From contig NZ_FNZN01000001.1 of the NCBI RefSeq assembly GCF_900109345.1, forward strand, positions 7,883 through 71,882: a stretch of DNA of 64,000 bases. Direction: 5' to 3'. The position numbers and the translations under genes are program-made. The notes under the pieces were generated by a model, which worked only from the letters and a program-made list of their open reading frames with translations, made no database searches and was not told the origin of the DNA. Positions 26,573 to 35,479 of the stretch are shown here, one piece after another (position 1 is the stretch's first letter; each line of letters begins with the position of its first letter). This DNA is from Maribacter orientalis (GTDB taxonomy: Bacteria > Bacteroidota > Bacteroidia > Flavobacteriales > Flavobacteriaceae).

Positions 26573-28834
26573 CTAAATGTTGAGCCAATATGTAAATTTA
26601 AAAACCAATGCACGGTTCTTACTGGCAAAATTTGCCGGAAAATAATTTTCCGTATAAACTATAAAGAAATCGGAAGCCGGTTTGTAGCGCCATTGGACCC
26701 TTGCGTTTAAATTCATATTGTCGGTCAAATTATTATACTGGTAAAAGCCTGTAAAGAATATTTTGTCCGTAAAAGTTACATCTAGCTTTGGACCCAAAAG
26801 AAATAACTCTTCATCTCCATAATCATCGGGTAACTTTAGATTGTTGTGATCGAAGCGCATAGAAATAGTCGCATAAGGCTGAAAGCGCATGTTAATCTCA
26901 CCGCCTAAATTAAGATTGGTACCATTATAGAACCCTCCATAAGTAGCGTTCAATAAAAAGTTGAATTTTCTTGTTGTGTTACTTTGGTATGTGGCAGAAA
27001 CTGTATTCCAACGATATGCTTCACCTTTCAAAAACGTTCTGTTGTCAATAGTATTGACGGGGCTAAAATCAAGGGTCAATCGCTGATAGATATCTTTATA
27101 TTCGATCAATAGGTTGGAGGAGTTTTTAAAATCAAGACCATAGCCAACAGTATACGCTCGGTCTGCCAAGGTTCCGTCGGGCAATAAAATACTGTTTATG
27201 CCTATCTGTGGTCCGGTTGATAAAACATGAGTGCTATTTGGGTATATCTTATAGCCTACTTCAGAATAGTAGCCAATTTGGCCTGGATATACAGTGCTGC
27301 CGGGAACAAACCCTACTTCCGCATTAAAGTTCTCATTAACGAAGAACCCTCCTAAGTTTGCTTTTAAATTTCGGTCTGCGTACTCAAAAAAGGCGGAACC
27401 CGACATTGTCTTTGCTCTATTTTGGGCATCGAAAGACTGAGCTAAAAATGAGCTATGGTACCATTTGTTGTCCTTACTACGAAGAACGAGATCCACATCA
27501 ACAACCCTATTGTATTTGTTCGGTTTACGAATACCTTCCCTATTTATCTTACGAAAAATACTCGGATGAAAGTATTTAAGGGAATCACCCTCTTGCACTC
27601 CCAGACTTTGTTTGTTGACAAAAGTCATTGAAATACTGGATTGTTCCCAGAACATTCTTTGCACCGTGGCAACGGTATAGTTTTGAGCGGGCAGTCCTAA
27701 TTCCAACATTTTTTTGGTTTGCATGTTCATGACACCAAGTCGCCATTTTTCGTCTAAAGTACCGCTAAGTCTGGTTCCGTATAAAATGGGTACTATCTGG
27801 GAAAGACCGGCCGTATCTTGCACAATTCCGATACGCCTCGAGAAAAATGGTCTAGCGGATTCAAAGCCTGCATTCGCAAAGAGGTCGGTGTTTTCTAAGA
27901 AGAACTGTCTTCTTTCCGGGAACTGAAATTCAAACCTTGACAAATTAAGAACTTGCTCATCAACTTCAATTTGAGAGAAATCAGGGTTTATAGTAAAATC
28001 TAAATTCATGGAAGGGGTTATGCCTACTCTGGCATCAAATCCTGTCTGTAGTCTCGTAGATGATGTAACGGGATCCACTTCCTTATCTTGAAACCCTCCA
28101 CCGGATACAAAGGGAATAAACGAAATATTTGACTTGGCTTTTGGAATCGGGTCTTCCCAAACAAGTTGTCCGGCATAGGCAAAAGTGCCTGTATAGAATT
28201 GTCGAGGGGTTTTCACCCAAGCCGATTTAACGTTTCGTTTTTTATCAAGTCTATCGAAAGTAACATTCCATTCTTTTAAATCACTTTTATATTTGAAGCT
28301 TTTGAAAGGGATAGCTAATTCTGCAATCCACTTATCTTTGTACCGCACAACTTTAGAATACCATTTATTATCCCAATAAATATTGAAAGCATTTTCTCCT
28401 ACACCGCCGCTAGATAAGGTCCCATCACGCTTCGCCCCCGCAGCGGTAACGTTAAAAAAATACCCATTTAGGCGGTCATTATATGGCCCAACAATGAAGG
28501 AAACGTTATCATTAAGAGCGTAGTTGAAATCTCTTCGAAGGGTGCTAACCACATCGGGGGTATCATCGTCATAGCAAACAAACGATACATAAACATACTC
28601 GTCATTGAATGTCATTCGCGCTTCTGTTTGAAATGGGGCTGGCAGGCTGTCGACGGGAAAATTCTGATACCAATTTTTGGCTACATCGGCTTCCTCCCAG
28701 GCTTTTTCTCTAAGAACGCCATCGAGCGTAATTTCTCCATGTGATTTTTTAATCTTCAATTTTGTTCCAGAAAGGTTCTGTCCACGTGCAATTGGGATAA
28801 GTAGCAACATCGCCAAAGGGAGAAGACATTTCAT
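26573..28834 (-). CDS. DUF5916 outer-membrane protein with CBM9-like N-terminal domain
   Basis: 753 residues. A signal peptide (MKCLLPLAMLLLIPIARGQ) is followed by a family 9-like carbohydrate-binding domain (about 28-235; GEITLDGVLREKAWEEAD, KWIAELAIPFKSF). A DUF5916 region (about 240-753) follows, ending in many amphipathic strands consistent with an outer-membrane barrel. FPERRQFFLENTDLF is a typical block of this family. Known: DUF5916 proteins are common in Bacteroidota; the function is unresolved. First gene of an operon with the NodB-like gene and the CBM9 pseudogene. It is divergent from the PfkB kinase and shares its 144-base upstream region. Confidence 0.88.
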   Translation of the reverse strand: MKCLLPLAMLLLIPIARGQNLSGTKLKIKKSHGEITLDGVLREKAWEEADVAKNWYQNFPVDSLPAPFQTEARMTFNDEYVYVSFVCYDDDTPDVVSTLRRDFNYALNDNVSFIVGPYNDRLNGYFFNVTAAGAKRDGTLSSGGVGENAFNIYWDNKWYSKVVRYKDKWIAELAIPFKSFKYKSDLKEWNVTFDRLDKKRNVKSAWVKTPRQFYTGTFAYAGQLVWEDPIPKAKSNISFIPFVSGGGFQDKEVDPVTSSTRLQTGFDARVGITPSMNLDFTINPDFSQIEVDEQVLNLSRFEFQFPERRQFFLENTDLFANAGFESARPFFSRRIGIVQDTAGLSQIVPILYGTRLSGTLDEKWRLGVMNMQTKKMLELGLPAQNYTVATVQRMFWEQSSISMTFVNKQSLGVQEGDSLKYFHPSIFRKINREGIRKPNKYNRVVDVDLVLRSKDNKWYHSSFLAQSFDAQNRAKTMSGSAFFEYADRNLKANLGGFFVNENFNAEVGFVPGSTVYPGQIGYYSEVGYKIYPNSTHVLSTGPQIGINSILLPDGTLADRAYTVGYGLDFKNSSNLLIEYKDIYQRLTLDFSPVNTIDNRTFLKGEAYRWNTVSATYQSNTTRKFNFLLNATYGGFYNGTNLNLGGEINMRFQPYATISMRFDHNNLKLPDDYGDEELFLLGPKLDVTFTDKIFFTGFYQYNNLTDNMNLNARVQWRYKPASDFFIVYTENYFPANFASKNRALVFKFTYWLNI

Positions 28835-28925
28835 GAATTCGGTTCTTTATACATTTCAAATCCGCTTCAACATTTCAAGGAATTTAATAAAAAAAAGGAT
28901 ATGAAAGATATATCAAATTGATTAT

Positions 28926-28937
28926 CTTTCGTTTAAT
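28926..28937 (+). promoter_or_regulatory. Candidate regulator site before the PfkB kinase
   Basis: CTTTCGTTTAAT, 41 bases before the kinase start. A near copy (CTTTCGTTATAAT) lies upstream of susC at 52036-52048, and CTTTCAT lies upstream of the agaS-like gene on the opposite strand (50763-50769). It may be a shared operator of the DeoR/AgaR-like protein; inference only. Confidence 0.3.
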
Positions 28938-28978
28938 TTCCAATTTAAATTTAAACTATTTCTTTAAATTAAATTAAT

Positions 28979-29899
28979 ATGGTTCTTACTGTATGTCCAA
29001 ACCCTTCAATAGACACTTATGCGTGGCTGGAAACTTTTAAAAATGGAGAGGTAAACCGAATCCGTAAAATTGAGGAGTTTCCTGGCGGTAAGGGAATACA
29101 CGTGGCCATGGCATTAAAAGAATTGGGCTGTCCTGTTTCTTTAATGGCGAACTGGGCTGGCTCCAATGGGGAATGGATTAAAAGTAATACACGTCTTAAC
29201 GGCATTGAAATGTTAGGTCCGCAACTTAAAGGGAATACAAGAAAGTGCTATACGTTTAGATCTAAAATTGACAATACGTTTAATAATACGGAATTATTGG
29301 AGCCTGGCCCAAAAATGACCGATGGAGATTGGGAGTCGTTTTTAGTCCATTTTAACTTAGCCTTACAAGACTGTAGTTTGGTCTGTTTGTCAGGATCATG
29401 GCCAATGGGGGCTCCGGAAGATGCCTATTATCAACTGCTGCAATTGTGCGAGAAAGTTGGTAAAAAGGCCATTTTGGATTGCTCAGGAATTCAATTGAGG
29501 AATGCTTTAAAAGGAAAGTTTTTTGGTTTACATATAAACGAAGTAGAAGCAGAGACTTATTTTGGTAACAAAAAGCATACGGAGATAAGCAAACTTTTGA
29601 AAAACAAGGTATCCCTATTGGCTCTTACCAAAGGAAAGGACGGTCTATTCCTTCACCTGGACGGTAATTTTGCACATGCCAATGTAGTGTTGAAAGAGGT
29701 TAAAAGTACTGTAGGGAGTGGGGACTGCCTAACCGCGGGAATTGCATATGCCATTTTTAAAGGGTATTCGTTAGATAAAATTGCCAGTTATGGCGCAGCT
29801 TGTGGTGCGGCAAATTGTATGAACGAGGATTTGGGAATATTAAGACGAGAAGATGTGCAACAATTACTTCCATTGGTTAAGGTGGTCCATGATGATTAA
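28979..29899 (+). CDS. PfkB kinase of the LacC/FruK type (likely tagatose-6-phosphate or fructose-1-phosphate kinase)
   Basis: 306 residues. The N-terminal LTVCPNPSIDTY and GGKGIHVA (36-43) mark the 1-phosphofructokinase/tagatose-6-phosphate kinase branch of PfkB. The catalytic base is Asp249 in GSGDCLTAG. Known: this branch phosphorylates sugar phosphates. In the same island are an AgaS-like isomerase and a class II aldolase, which would make and use tagatose 6-phosphate and tagatose 1,6-bisphosphate; the kinase fits the step between. It is monocistronic on the plus strand, divergent from the DUF5916 operon. A fructose-1-phosphate role cannot be excluded. Confidence 0.8.
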   Translation: MVLTVCPNPSIDTYAWLETFKNGEVNRIRKIEEFPGGKGIHVAMALKELGCPVSLMANWAGSNGEWIKSNTRLNGIEMLGPQLKGNTRKCYTFRSKIDNTFNNTELLEPGPKMTDGDWESFLVHFNLALQDCSLVCLSGSWPMGAPEDAYYQLLQLCEKVGKKAILDCSGIQLRNALKGKFFGLHINEVEAETYFGNKKHTEISKLLKNKVSLLALTKGKDGLFLHLDGNFAHANVVLKEVKSTVGSGDCLTAGIAYAIFKGYSLDKIASYGAACGAANCMNEDLGILRREDVQQLLPLVKVVHDD

Positions 29900-30090
29900 A
29901 AGCAAATCCTCAATTAATCTTTGTCTTTATTATGTATTTAGGATGGTTCACAAAATAGTTAGGAGTAACCTTAAAATGATTTAATCTGGTGTGATATGTT
30001 TTCAAGGTAAATCAAATACGAGAGTTTTCAATACTATAGCGTATGTGAAAAGCTTTTTATTTATGAAAAATAAATTAAGAACGGGATAAA

Positions 30091-30118
30091 TTGAAACATA
30101 CAGTAATTAGTAATTGTG
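30091..30118 (+). promoter_or_regulatory. Candidate promoter for the DUF1080 gene
   Basis: TTG (30091-30093), 17 bases, TAATTGTG (30111-30118), one mismatch from TAnnTTTG, 25 bases before the start. Confidence 0.35.
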
Positions 30119-30143
30119 TCATATTAACTAAAATAAAACCAAA

Positions 30144-30851
30144 ATGAAATCTACAAGAAGCATCATGAAATTTCTAATAGGGTTACTATTTATTTTTTGT
30201 AGTTTTACCTCATGCAAAAATGAAAAGACCATTAACCTTTTCAATGGTCAAGATTTGAGTGGTTGGCATATAGACGTGCCAGAAATGGATACTATTCCAA
30301 ATACCATAAATCCATTTACAATTAGAAATGGAATGTTAGTTAGCCTGGGCACACCTAGGGGACATCTGATTACTGACAATATTTATAAAAACTATAGACT
30401 AACAGTTGAATATCGTTTTGCGGGTGAGCCAGGCAATTGTGGTGTATTGGTACATGCTTCTGAGCCCAGAGCCCTTTATAAGATGTTTCCCAAATCAATA
30501 GAAGTACAAATGCAGCATTTAGATGCTGGGGATTTTTGGGTTATTGTAGAAGATATTAAAGTGGATAATATGGTAGAGCGAAGAGGTACTAGGGAAGAAT
30601 GGGGGATTACAGAGGATAAAAAACGTAGAATACTCAACCTAACGGATAATTCAGAAAAACCTTTAGGTGAATGGAATAAAATGATTATTGAATGTGTCGG
30701 CAATGAAATAAAGGTATGGGTAAATGGAGATTTGGTTAATTACGGGTATAATGCAACAGCGGAAAGTGGTCAAATCGCTTTACAGGCAGAAGGATCTGAG
30801 GTTGAATTTCGAAAAGTAATCCTAAAACCAATCAATAAACTATCTAATTAG
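30144..30851 (+). CDS. DUF1080 (3-keto-disaccharide hydrolase family) lipoprotein
   Basis: 235 residues. A lipoprotein signal ends in FCSFTSCKN. The body is one lectin/glucanase-like beta-sandwich: NLFNGQDLSGWHI, then YRLTVEYRFAGEPGNCGVLVHA and WVNGDLVNYG, all typical of DUF1080. Known: members act with Gfo/Idh/MocA oxidoreductases on C3-oxidised glycosides. Two GH109-like Gfo/Idh/MocA proteins lie 9-13 kb away, so such a pathway is conceivable here. It stands alone on the plus strand, convergent with the EamA transporter gene (24 bases apart). Confidence 0.88.
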   Translation: MKSTRSIMKFLIGLLFIFCSFTSCKNEKTINLFNGQDLSGWHIDVPEMDTIPNTINPFTIRNGMLVSLGTPRGHLITDNIYKNYRLTVEYRFAGEPGNCGVLVHASEPRALYKMFPKSIEVQMQHLDAGDFWVIVEDIKVDNMVERRGTREEWGITEDKKRRILNLTDNSEKPLGEWNKMIIECVGNEIKVWVNGDLVNYGYNATAESGQIALQAEGSEVEFRKVILKPINKLSN

Positions 30852-30875
30852 GGAGAACCTTAGAATAAGGCACCA

Positions 30876-31781
30876 TCATTTGGATTTTCCCTCATCCTGT
30901 ATTTCTGAATCACCTGGATCAAAAGCCAAGAAAAAGGCGGCCAAAACAGCCAAAACAATTCCGATAATTTTAAACGTTCCCGGAACAAAGCCCAATACAA
31001 TCATGGAAATTACTGCGGTAATTAAAGGCGCCCCAGCGTTGGTCATTGGGGAGACCACCATTGCTTTACCATAACGGAAGGCGTATACCAAACAAAGAGC
31101 ACCAATTGAATTTAGAATCTGTATTCCAGCAGCCAAAAGAGGACCATCAGCCCCGTAATTGATAGACTCCGAAAAATCTGTCATATAAAGGGCTATGGGA
31201 ATTAGGGCCAAACCTGTAACGGTCATGTAAAAAAATATGCTTTCCGCGTTCATAGATTCATTTGCAAACTTCATAAAGTAGGCTTGTAGGCCCCACGCCA
31301 GTAAAACAATCACCGCAAGTATAAACCATAAATATCCGTAGTCTGTCGTTTCACTTCCATCTGAATAGTCAAATAAAGGGAGCGCCAATAGGGCTAGTAT
31401 GATACCTATTGTTCCCAAAATACCCGTTCGTTCCTTTAGGAAGGTATAAGAAAGGACTATGGTAACCATGGGAGATAGTGATATAATGGGAAAGATGAGG
31501 TAGCTTGGTCCTTCGGTAACAGCATGAAACAGTACCATTTGTCCGCCAGCACCTAATAAACCGATAAGACAACCGTATAAAATGGATTTTTTGTCTTGGT
31601 TCAATTTCCAGTTTACCAATTTTAAAGCAATGATTGCCGGTGGAATCATTGTTAGTGCCCACACACAATACACCAAGGTTTCAGGAAAACCATTTTCAGT
31701 AGGGAGGCCTGTAAAAGCACCCCAAACACCCCAAAAAACTGTTGTTATTATTGCAAAAACCAACCATAGTTTTGATTTCAT
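30876..31781 (-). CDS. EamA/DMT-family inner-membrane transporter
   Basis: 301 residues with about ten hydrophobic segments and the two-fold repeat of the drug/metabolite transporter family (10-TM). Ends with a short hydrophilic acidic tail. Substrate unknown. It is the only recognisable inner-membrane carrier in the island, so it may import the sugar released in the periplasm; this is inferred from position alone. It lies 10 bases after the Tat-exported barrel-like gene and is probably cotranscribed with it. Confidence 0.85.
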   Translation of the reverse strand: MKSKLWLVFAIITTVFWGVWGAFTGLPTENGFPETLVYCVWALTMIPPAIIALKLVNWKLNQDKKSILYGCLIGLLGAGGQMVLFHAVTEGPSYLIFPIISLSPMVTIVLSYTFLKERTGILGTIGIILALLALPLFDYSDGSETTDYGYLWFILAVIVLLAWGLQAYFMKFANESMNAESIFFYMTVTGLALIPIALYMTDFSESINYGADGPLLAAGIQILNSIGALCLVYAFRYGKAMVVSPMTNAGAPLITAVISMIVLGFVPGTFKIIGIVLAVLAAFFLAFDPGDSEIQDEGKSK

Positions 31782-31791
31782 ATGTAAGGAA

Positions 31792-33330
31792 TTATAGATT
31801 TCTCTTTAAAATTAACGTTCCGTCCTCCTCAAGTTCTTGTGCACATGCCCATTTAATAGGACGTCTTACACCCTTGATTTCTAAAACGGGATTAAGCCTA
31901 AGGCCTTCCCATGGGGTGCCTATTGGTAGCATAATCACCGCTTGCCTCACTTTTCCGGGTAAAGGATAGCCCGGGTCTAAACTACCTGAAACTTCAAAAG
32001 TTTGTGCCGCATCACGCACATGAATGCGCAAAGCGCCAGGTATCCCAGCAATGCCGTCATTAACCAATCCTAATACCAATCCAAGGTATCCTTCTTTTTC
32101 AAAAGACCAAATCCAAGAAGGCCGCACCCTGTAACCAATATTTTGAGATAAGTCGTTGAGCGCTTTAGGGTACTTTTCATAATAGCTCAAAAGATTTTCC
32201 AACGCAATATCATGCCAGTTCCAAAGTGAAAAATAGTTAGGCCCTACGTCCTTAACATGGGCAATAATGTTTTCATTCCTCATTAAATCGTCAACCATTC
32301 GCAAATCCTCTGTATTGCTTTTAGTAATGCCTTGCTCTATGGTAGCACCAATCCAAGAAGGTCTATTGCTCAAGACATCTATCTGTTCGTTTTCTATAAA
32401 AATAGTGTCCGTTCTAAGCCAGTTATACGACCTAATAGTGTTCTCTAGGACTTCAGCATTACCTACAAGGTTATAGTCTGGTTGGGTGTTCGTTGTTAAG
32501 GGTGTTTTGGACCAATTTATGGCTTGGTGTCCAAAAATTTCAAGAAAGGTATCTCTTGCGATATAATAATCGGGTAGTGGAGAGCCTTCAAAGGGCCATG
32601 TATGACCCTCTCCCCAGAACCCATACATACATGTGTCAACATATTCCAAAAGCTCATGCCCATTATACTTTTCGGCCAATAAATCATCCATTTCCTTGAA
32701 TGCTTTCATAAATTCTGGATGGTCATAACGCGGTGCGTAGTGCACCTTTCCTGGTATACCAATTTGATCGGTAGTGCCTAATTTTACCATGGGCACTTTA
32801 CCGTTTAAAAAATCGGGCATCGATTGGGGGGAGATTACCGGACTCATTAATTGGATTCGGAAAGCTACCCGCTTTCCATATTTTTTGGCCATTTCAAAAG
32901 TAAGGTTCCAATGCTCGGGAAATTCTAATTTGCCGGGTTCCTTTTGAATATCCCTCCAATCTACGCGTATATAAAGTACGTCACCCAGTTCCCACTTGGC
33001 CAATTTTTCTATGGTATTTCGTAGACTTCCATATTTCGGTTTTGGAGGGCCAACTTCATCACAAATATAGGTAACCAAGCCCATGCCAAAATTTCTAACA
33101 TGACCCGTTGCAGGTGTTGTCGTCATTACAACATCACTTCCGGGTACATTGGCCGCCGGTCCATAGTTTATAAAGGGGCCTTGATATAAACGATCGGTAA
33201 TCGGAGGGGGTGGACCAAAATCAATTGGTAGTTTATTTTGTGCTCCTTCTTTATGGGAACCAAATCCAAAATTGATACCAGAGAAAAACGCTGAGAGGCT
33301 GCCGGAAACTAAAAATGATCTACGTTTCAT
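31792..33330 (-). CDS. Tat-exported glycoside-hydrolase-like protein of unknown family
   Basis: 512 residues. Twin-arginine-type signal (MKRRSFLVSGSLSAFFSG). About residues 110-400 look like a TIM barrel of the glycosidase type: LYIRVDWRDIQKEPGKLEF early, GKRVAFRIQLM next, then CMYGFWGEGHTWPFEG, whose Glu is a candidate acid/base. The last 90 residues (GLVLGLVNDGIAGIPGALRIHV onward) are beta-rich. The GxWGExH motif recalls DUF4832-type proteins, but I cannot place it firmly. A (TTCC)7 tract lies 168 bases upstream. It precedes the EamA transporter. Confidence 0.7.
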   Translation of the reverse strand: MKRRSFLVSGSLSAFFSGINFGFGSHKEGAQNKLPIDFGPPPPITDRLYQGPFINYGPAANVPGSDVVMTTTPATGHVRNFGMGLVTYICDEVGPPKPKYGSLRNTIEKLAKWELGDVLYIRVDWRDIQKEPGKLEFPEHWNLTFEMAKKYGKRVAFRIQLMSPVISPQSMPDFLNGKVPMVKLGTTDQIGIPGKVHYAPRYDHPEFMKAFKEMDDLLAEKYNGHELLEYVDTCMYGFWGEGHTWPFEGSPLPDYYIARDTFLEIFGHQAINWSKTPLTTNTQPDYNLVGNAEVLENTIRSYNWLRTDTIFIENEQIDVLSNRPSWIGATIEQGITKSNTEDLRMVDDLMRNENIIAHVKDVGPNYFSLWNWHDIALENLLSYYEKYPKALNDLSQNIGYRVRPSWIWSFEKEGYLGLVLGLVNDGIAGIPGALRIHVRDAAQTFEVSGSLDPGYPLPGKVRQAVIMLPIGTPWEGLRLNPVLEIKGVRRPIKWACAQELEEDGTLILKRNL

Positions 33331-33816
33331 AACTTTTAGAGTAAGGTATTCTCGGGTTTTTGGTTTTCCATGATTTAAGAATAATTTTCTTTCTAGATCA
33401 GTATTGGAATATTTTTAAATAGTTATTTGATAGATGCCTACTACATTATCTTTACTATGGTTCACCACATCTAAATTTTGTCAATAATAGGAGTACGTTC
33501 CTTCCTTCCTTCCTTCCTTCCTTCCTTACATCCATTTTACCGTACTCGCAAAAACTGTATTACAAATACGGCATCCCTCTAAGCATACCTTGTGAAAAGT
33601 TAATGTTACAAAAGGATTAATCAAATATATAAATATTTCATTTACTTTTTAAATTTCATTATTGAAATGTTATGAAAGAATATGTATGTATTTAGAAAGA
33701 AATCGTAATGTACTTAATGTAAAATAGTGTCTTACTAGGTTTGGGCATGATAATCTGCAAGGCACTAAGAATAGCTAATTCCAATTTGGGTAATGCTATG
33801 CTTTATGTAATGTAAA
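33331..33816. other. 486-base intergenic region with the (TTCC)7 tract
   Basis: No gene is supported. It contains the tetranucleotide repeat and a -7-like box (minus strand, 33629-33622). Otherwise AT-rich. It separates the LamG/cytochrome/oxidase group from the barrel-like and transporter genes. Confidence 0.6.
33498..33525. repeat. (TTCC)7 simple-sequence repeat
   Basis: Seven perfect TTCC units followed by TT. On the minus strand it is (GGAA)7, 168-195 bases before the start of the barrel-like gene at 33330. A -7-like TATATTTG at 33629-33622 would place the repeat inside that gene's leader. Such tracts change length by slippage. Confidence 0.9.
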
Positions 33817-34524
33817 TTACGATTTTGACTTTTCGTGCTCAAATAATATTTGGACTTGATCATTGGTAAGTGCTTGGTCAAATATTCTGATTTCGTCTAG
33901 ACTTCCTTTAAAAAATTGTGTACCACCAGGATAGTTGCCAAGCATTAAAAGATTAGGGCTACCGCTTTGGGGCTTTATTTTTGATCGTGAAATTAGTTGT
34001 CCATTAAGAAAAAACCAGTGCTCATTCCCATTATAAACATACACGCAATGGTGCCATTGATTTATCTCAGGTTTTTGACTCTCAAGAATCGTCCCACCTC
34101 CCCAATTCCAAACATCCAGGCCTTTTGTTTTATATCCGGGAGCTCTGTAACCAAATTGAAGTCCAATAGTCTTGGTGGTATCCACAAGGGCAATCATATT
34201 TCCGGCATCCATAGAATCTTTAAAAATAGGTTTCCCCTTACTTTTAAACCACCAAGATATTGTGAGAGGACTATCTATAGAAGGCATTTTACCTAAGGTC
34301 ACATTCATACTAGCAGATTCCCCATCAAAAGAGTAGGCGCTTTTTAGATTGCCAAAACGATCTGTTGAATTCTTTGCGCCATGGGTTTCCAGATTACCTG
34401 AATTACCTTGAGCGTCAACGGCACTTCCAGAAAAAGAAAAGTGAATCAAAGTAGGGGGGAGTTCCTCTTGCCTGCACGATGTCAAAAGCATCAATACCAA
34501 TATGTAATTTGTAAATTTTATCAT
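33817..34524 (-). CDS. LamG/concanavalin A-like lectin-domain lipoprotein
   Basis: 235 residues. Lipoprotein signal (LVLMLLTSCRQEE). One LamG-type beta-sandwich fills the protein: AYSFDGESASMNV, TISWWFKSKG, HHCVYVYNGNEHWFFLNGQ and SLDEIRIFDQALT are typical. Known: such domains bind or act on carbohydrate in Bacteroidota. No catalytic residues can be named. It follows the cytochrome c gene by 156 bases on the same strand, perhaps one transcription unit. Confidence 0.85.
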   Translation of the reverse strand: MIKFTNYILVLMLLTSCRQEELPPTLIHFSFSGSAVDAQGNSGNLETHGAKNSTDRFGNLKSAYSFDGESASMNVTLGKMPSIDSPLTISWWFKSKGKPIFKDSMDAGNMIALVDTTKTIGLQFGYRAPGYKTKGLDVWNWGGGTILESQKPEINQWHHCVYVYNGNEHWFFLNGQLISRSKIKPQSGSPNLLMLGNYPGGTQFFKGSLDEIRIFDQALTNDQVQILFEHEKSKS

Positions 34525-34680
34525 GGTGTTATTGTTTTAGGTCATTTTCATAAGCGGTAATACAGGTGAGCTATATTGCAAAATTATTTTGCTATTCACC
34601 ACTAAGCCTTAATTCTATCGGGTTTTAATATTGAGTCGGCTTTATTTGAAATCTTTAGATATCATTTAATTATCTATATA

Positions 34681-35457
34681 TTATTTTATTGGTAAGGTAA
34701 TGCTTTGCTGTCCTTTGATTGAGGAAGTGGAGGTATAGCTTGCTGTAAGCAGATATACTCCCTGCTCTAGATCGCCGGGTTTCTCCATGATTTGGAACAT
34801 GCCTTCCAGACCGGTTAACATCTGGTGATTTTTTCTGCTACCTTGGCTAAGGATAAATGCTGTGATTTTCTCGGTTTCTTCAACCGTTAAGTTCGGGTGG
34901 GAAGGCATCTCTATGTTGCCCCATTGCCCCTTGGATCCTTCTAAAATATGATTTGCCAGGAGCGTAATGTTGTTCTTGTTTATCTCATATCTTTTAGCAA
35001 TTTCGGAAAATGAAGGACCGGTCATTATTTCCTTGTCTGTATGACAGGCAAAACAAGTAGATTCCATCATTAATGACAACCCCTCATGGTTAGGTTCCTT
35101 TTTGTTTGCAGCCCTATTTTGGTTTAGCCCTTGTTTATCGTTTAAATGCATAAACTCAATTTCCAACAATACCTTGTTGTTCAATATTTCACCATATTTT
35201 GAGTCTCCGTCTGCTTTATCGGAAACGTCAATAGTATATTGGACGAAACTACCCCAAGTAAGGTTTTCATTTTGGGAAAGATGTAATTTTACGTTGGGAA
35301 GCGATTTTTCCTGTTGATTTTTTGTTGAAAAAAATGCTAATTGTGAAAACTTGGTCAATACTTCAGAAACACCTTGATTGTCGGACTTTTTCGTAGGTCC
35401 GTTCCAAATATTCAATGTGGAACTAATCAAAACTAGAAGTATAATATTTCGAACCAC
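34681..35457 (-). CDS. Exported c-type cytochrome with PKD-like N-terminal part
   Basis: 258 residues. N-terminal export signal (MVRNIILLVLISSTLNIW), a beta-rich segment resembling the PKD-like domains next to sorbosone-type dehydrogenases (YTIDVSDKADGDSKYG), then a class I cytochrome c: CFACH (135-139) binds heme and Met184 in EMPSHPNL is the likely axial ligand. A beta-rich C-terminus follows. It resembles the C-terminal half of large periplasmic dehydrogenases but stands alone. It lies 22 bases after the FAD amine oxidase gene and may take electrons from it. Confidence 0.85.
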   Translation of the reverse strand: MVRNIILLVLISSTLNIWNGPTKKSDNQGVSEVLTKFSQLAFFSTKNQQEKSLPNVKLHLSQNENLTWGSFVQYTIDVSDKADGDSKYGEILNNKVLLEIEFMHLNDKQGLNQNRAANKKEPNHEGLSLMMESTCFACHTDKEIMTGPSFSEIAKRYEINKNNITLLANHILEGSKGQWGNIEMPSHPNLTVEETEKITAFILSQGSRKNHQMLTGLEGMFQIMEKPGDLEQGVYLLTASYTSTSSIKGQQSITLPIK

Positions 35458-35479
35458 TTTTTATTAAATATTTTAATTA

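Noticed and set aside
33498..33525. CRISPR-like repeat
   Set aside because: It is an uninterrupted TTCC tract without spacers; no cas genes are present.
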